Positions 5,111-5,900 of a stretch of 5,900 bases of DNA are shown in pieces. The notes under the pieces were generated by a model. The model had not been told where the DNA came from. It did not search any database and saw only the letters and a program-made list of their open reading frames with translations. Origin of the DNA: JALHNF01 sp039809305 (lineage in GTDB: Bacteria; Patescibacteriota; Minisyncoccia; Phycocordibacterales; UBA5272); contig JBDHUT010000037.1 of the NCBI GenBank assembly GCA_039809305.1, positions 1 through 5,900 of the forward strand, written 5' to 3'. Each line of letters opens with the position of its first letter. Positions within the stretch are counted from its first letter, which is position 1. A program made the translations under genes and the position numbers.

Positions 5111-5184
5111 TGGTAGCGGGAGTCCGAATCGAACGGACGCCTCCAGGTTATGAGCCTGACGAGCTACCTCTGCTCTATCCCGCT
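5111..5184 (-). tRNA. Initiator tRNA-fMet (anticodon CAT)
   Basis: Initiator features are the D-stem GAGC/GCTC with A11:U24, the anticodon loop CTCATAA, and overall similarity to bacterial fMet tRNAs (GCGGG...GAGCAG...GGTAGCTCGTC). The acceptor AGCGGGA/TCCCGCT is fully paired, A73 follows and CCA is encoded (5113-5111). Two departures from the E. coli form are visible. Position 1:72 is an A-U pair instead of the C-A mismatch, and the anticodon stem has A29:U41 (5157/5145) where the three-GC rule has G29:C41. The D-loop (7 nt) and variable loop (4 nt) are short. It is preceded by its own promoter. Confidence 0.94.
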
Positions 5185-5191
5185 AGTTGTG

Positions 5192-5220
5192 AGTATAACA
5201 CAAAAAGCTCACTTTTCCAA
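5192..5220 (-). promoter_or_regulatory. Promoter of the tRNA-fMet / tRNA-CAT unit
   Basis: Minus strand: -35 TTGGAA (5220-5215, 4/6), 17-bp spacer, -10 TATACT (5197-5192, 5/6) with TGT directly before it (extended -10). Seven nt (CACAACT) lie between the -10 and mature tRNA base 1, so the transcript should start at, or one base before, the mature 5' end. Confidence 0.6.
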
Positions 5221-5245
5221 GTATTTTTTTGCTTTATCTATAAGA

Positions 5246-5900
5246 CTATTTGACCCAACCTTTCTCTTTAAGCGCTCCTTCTGCTGCCTGCTGTTCTGCT
5301 TCTTGCTTTGACTTTCCTTCACCTTCAGCAATCTTTTCTGCACCAAAATATACCGCGACCACAAACCGCTTATCATGATCTGGGCCAATTTCTTGCTGAA
5401 CCTTATAAAGCGGCGTAACACCGATGAGTTCCTGTGCTTTTTCTTGCACCAAACTCTTTGGATCTTTCCACAAACCTTTCTTCATTACTTCTTCTGTTTT
5501 TACAAGGATAGTATTTCGAACAAAGGTATCACATACATCATATCCTTGATCTAGGTAAAGTGCCCCTAAGAATGCTTCATACGCATCAGCTAAAATAGAA
5601 AGTCGAGCACGACCAGTATCCTTTGCTTCACCTTTTGAGAGAAGCATGAAGTCGTTCATTCCAAGATCGTTCATTGCGATACCTCCAATAATCTGCGCAT
5701 TTACAAGTGCCGCTCGGTATGAAGTGAGCTCACCTTCTTGTTTATGTGGATACTTTCGATACAAAAAATCTGTCACAATAAGCTCAAGTACAGCATCACC
5801 CAAAAACTCCAAACGCTCATTATGAGCTAAGCCTGTACGAGGGTTTTCGTTGATATATGAACGATGAATAAATGCCTGCTTAAGAAGGTCTCTATCTTTA
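5246..5900 (-). CDS. rnc: Ribonuclease III, missing its N terminus at the right edge
   Basis: RNase III cuts double-stranded RNA and matures rRNA precursors. The frame is open to the window edge, so about 217 residues are visible and only the first few of the usual 220-230 are missing. The visible part begins KDRDLLKQAFIHRSY, followed by the signature HNERLEFLGDAVLEL with the metal and catalytic residues Glu, Glu and Asp. QEGELTSYRAALV then supplies the Glu that matches E. coli Glu65, and ADAYEAFLGALYLDQGY carries the Asp/Glu pair equivalent to Asp114/Glu117. A C-terminal dsRNA-binding domain follows (DPKSLVQEKAQE ... GKSKQEAEQQAAEGALKEKG). The TTG at 5812 falls inside the signature and is not the start. 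tRNA-fMet lies 61 bp downstream on the same strand with its own promoter; no strong terminator is visible between them. Confidence 0.96.
   Translation of the reverse strand, partial: KDRDLLKQAFIHRSYINENPRTGLAHNERLEFLGDAVLELIVTDFLYRKYPHKQEGELTSYRAALVNAQIIGGIAMNDLGMNDFMLLSKGEAKDTGRARLSILADAYEAFLGALYLDQGYDVCDTFVRNTILVKTEEVMKKGLWKDPKSLVQEKAQELIGVTPLYKVQQEIGPDHDKRFVVAVYFGAEKIAEGEGKSKQEAEQQAAEGALKEKGWVK

Noticed and set aside
4563..5245. CRISPR array or phage attachment site in the repeat-containing RNA region
   Set aside because: There are only two repeat copies, no regular spacers, and no integrase or phage gene in the window.
5246..5812. RNase III starting at the TTG at 5812
   Set aside because: This would start within the NERLEFLGD signature and lose conserved residues. 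The frame continues upstream with HRSYINE-type RNase III sequence to the window edge.

Overview
The window looks like a piece of a small, AT-rich bacterial genome, most likely from the Candidate Phyla Radiation (Patescibacteria, Parcubacteria-like). This is inferred from very short intergenic gaps, weak or absent Shine-Dalgarno sequences, the character of the predicted proteins and the gene mix. No marker gene here proves it. All genes read through under the standard code.

Left part (1-1044): the start of an unrecognised membrane-anchored protein leaves the left edge on the minus strand. Diverging from it is rpmA (L27). rpmA converges with rplI (L9) on a shared palindromic terminator. rplI is the second gene of a minus-strand pair behind an S41 (CtpA-type) processing protease.

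Middle (1045-4564): the protease gene diverges from a plus-strand pair, a CorA-family membrane protein and cysS (cysteinyl-tRNA synthetase), which are 3 bp apart. The two divergent promoters interlock in a 55-bp gap. Each -10 box ends 7 nt before a start codon, so both mRNAs look leaderless. The CorA-like protein has DPQ where the family has its GMN selectivity motif.

Right part (4565-5900): this is an RNA-rich segment. Just after cysS, and antisense to its 3' UTR, lies a candidate small structured RNA ending in its own terminator. Next come a two-way terminator, tRNA-Asp(GTC), a 25-bp repeat of the tRNA-Asp 5' end exactly 100 bp away, a CAT-anticodon elongator-type tRNA and an initiator tRNA-fMet, all on the minus strand. 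The fMet tRNA has an A1:U72 pair and an A29:U41 pair where the classic bacterial initiator has C1xA72 and G29:C41. The window ends in a 5'-truncated rnc (RNase III).

Most of the genes serve translation: L27, L9, CysRS, three tRNAs and RNase III. The points most worth a second look are the unassigned RNA, the GMN-less CorA, the tRNA-Asp duplication, the unusual initiator tRNA and the recurrent 7-nt promoter-to-start geometry.
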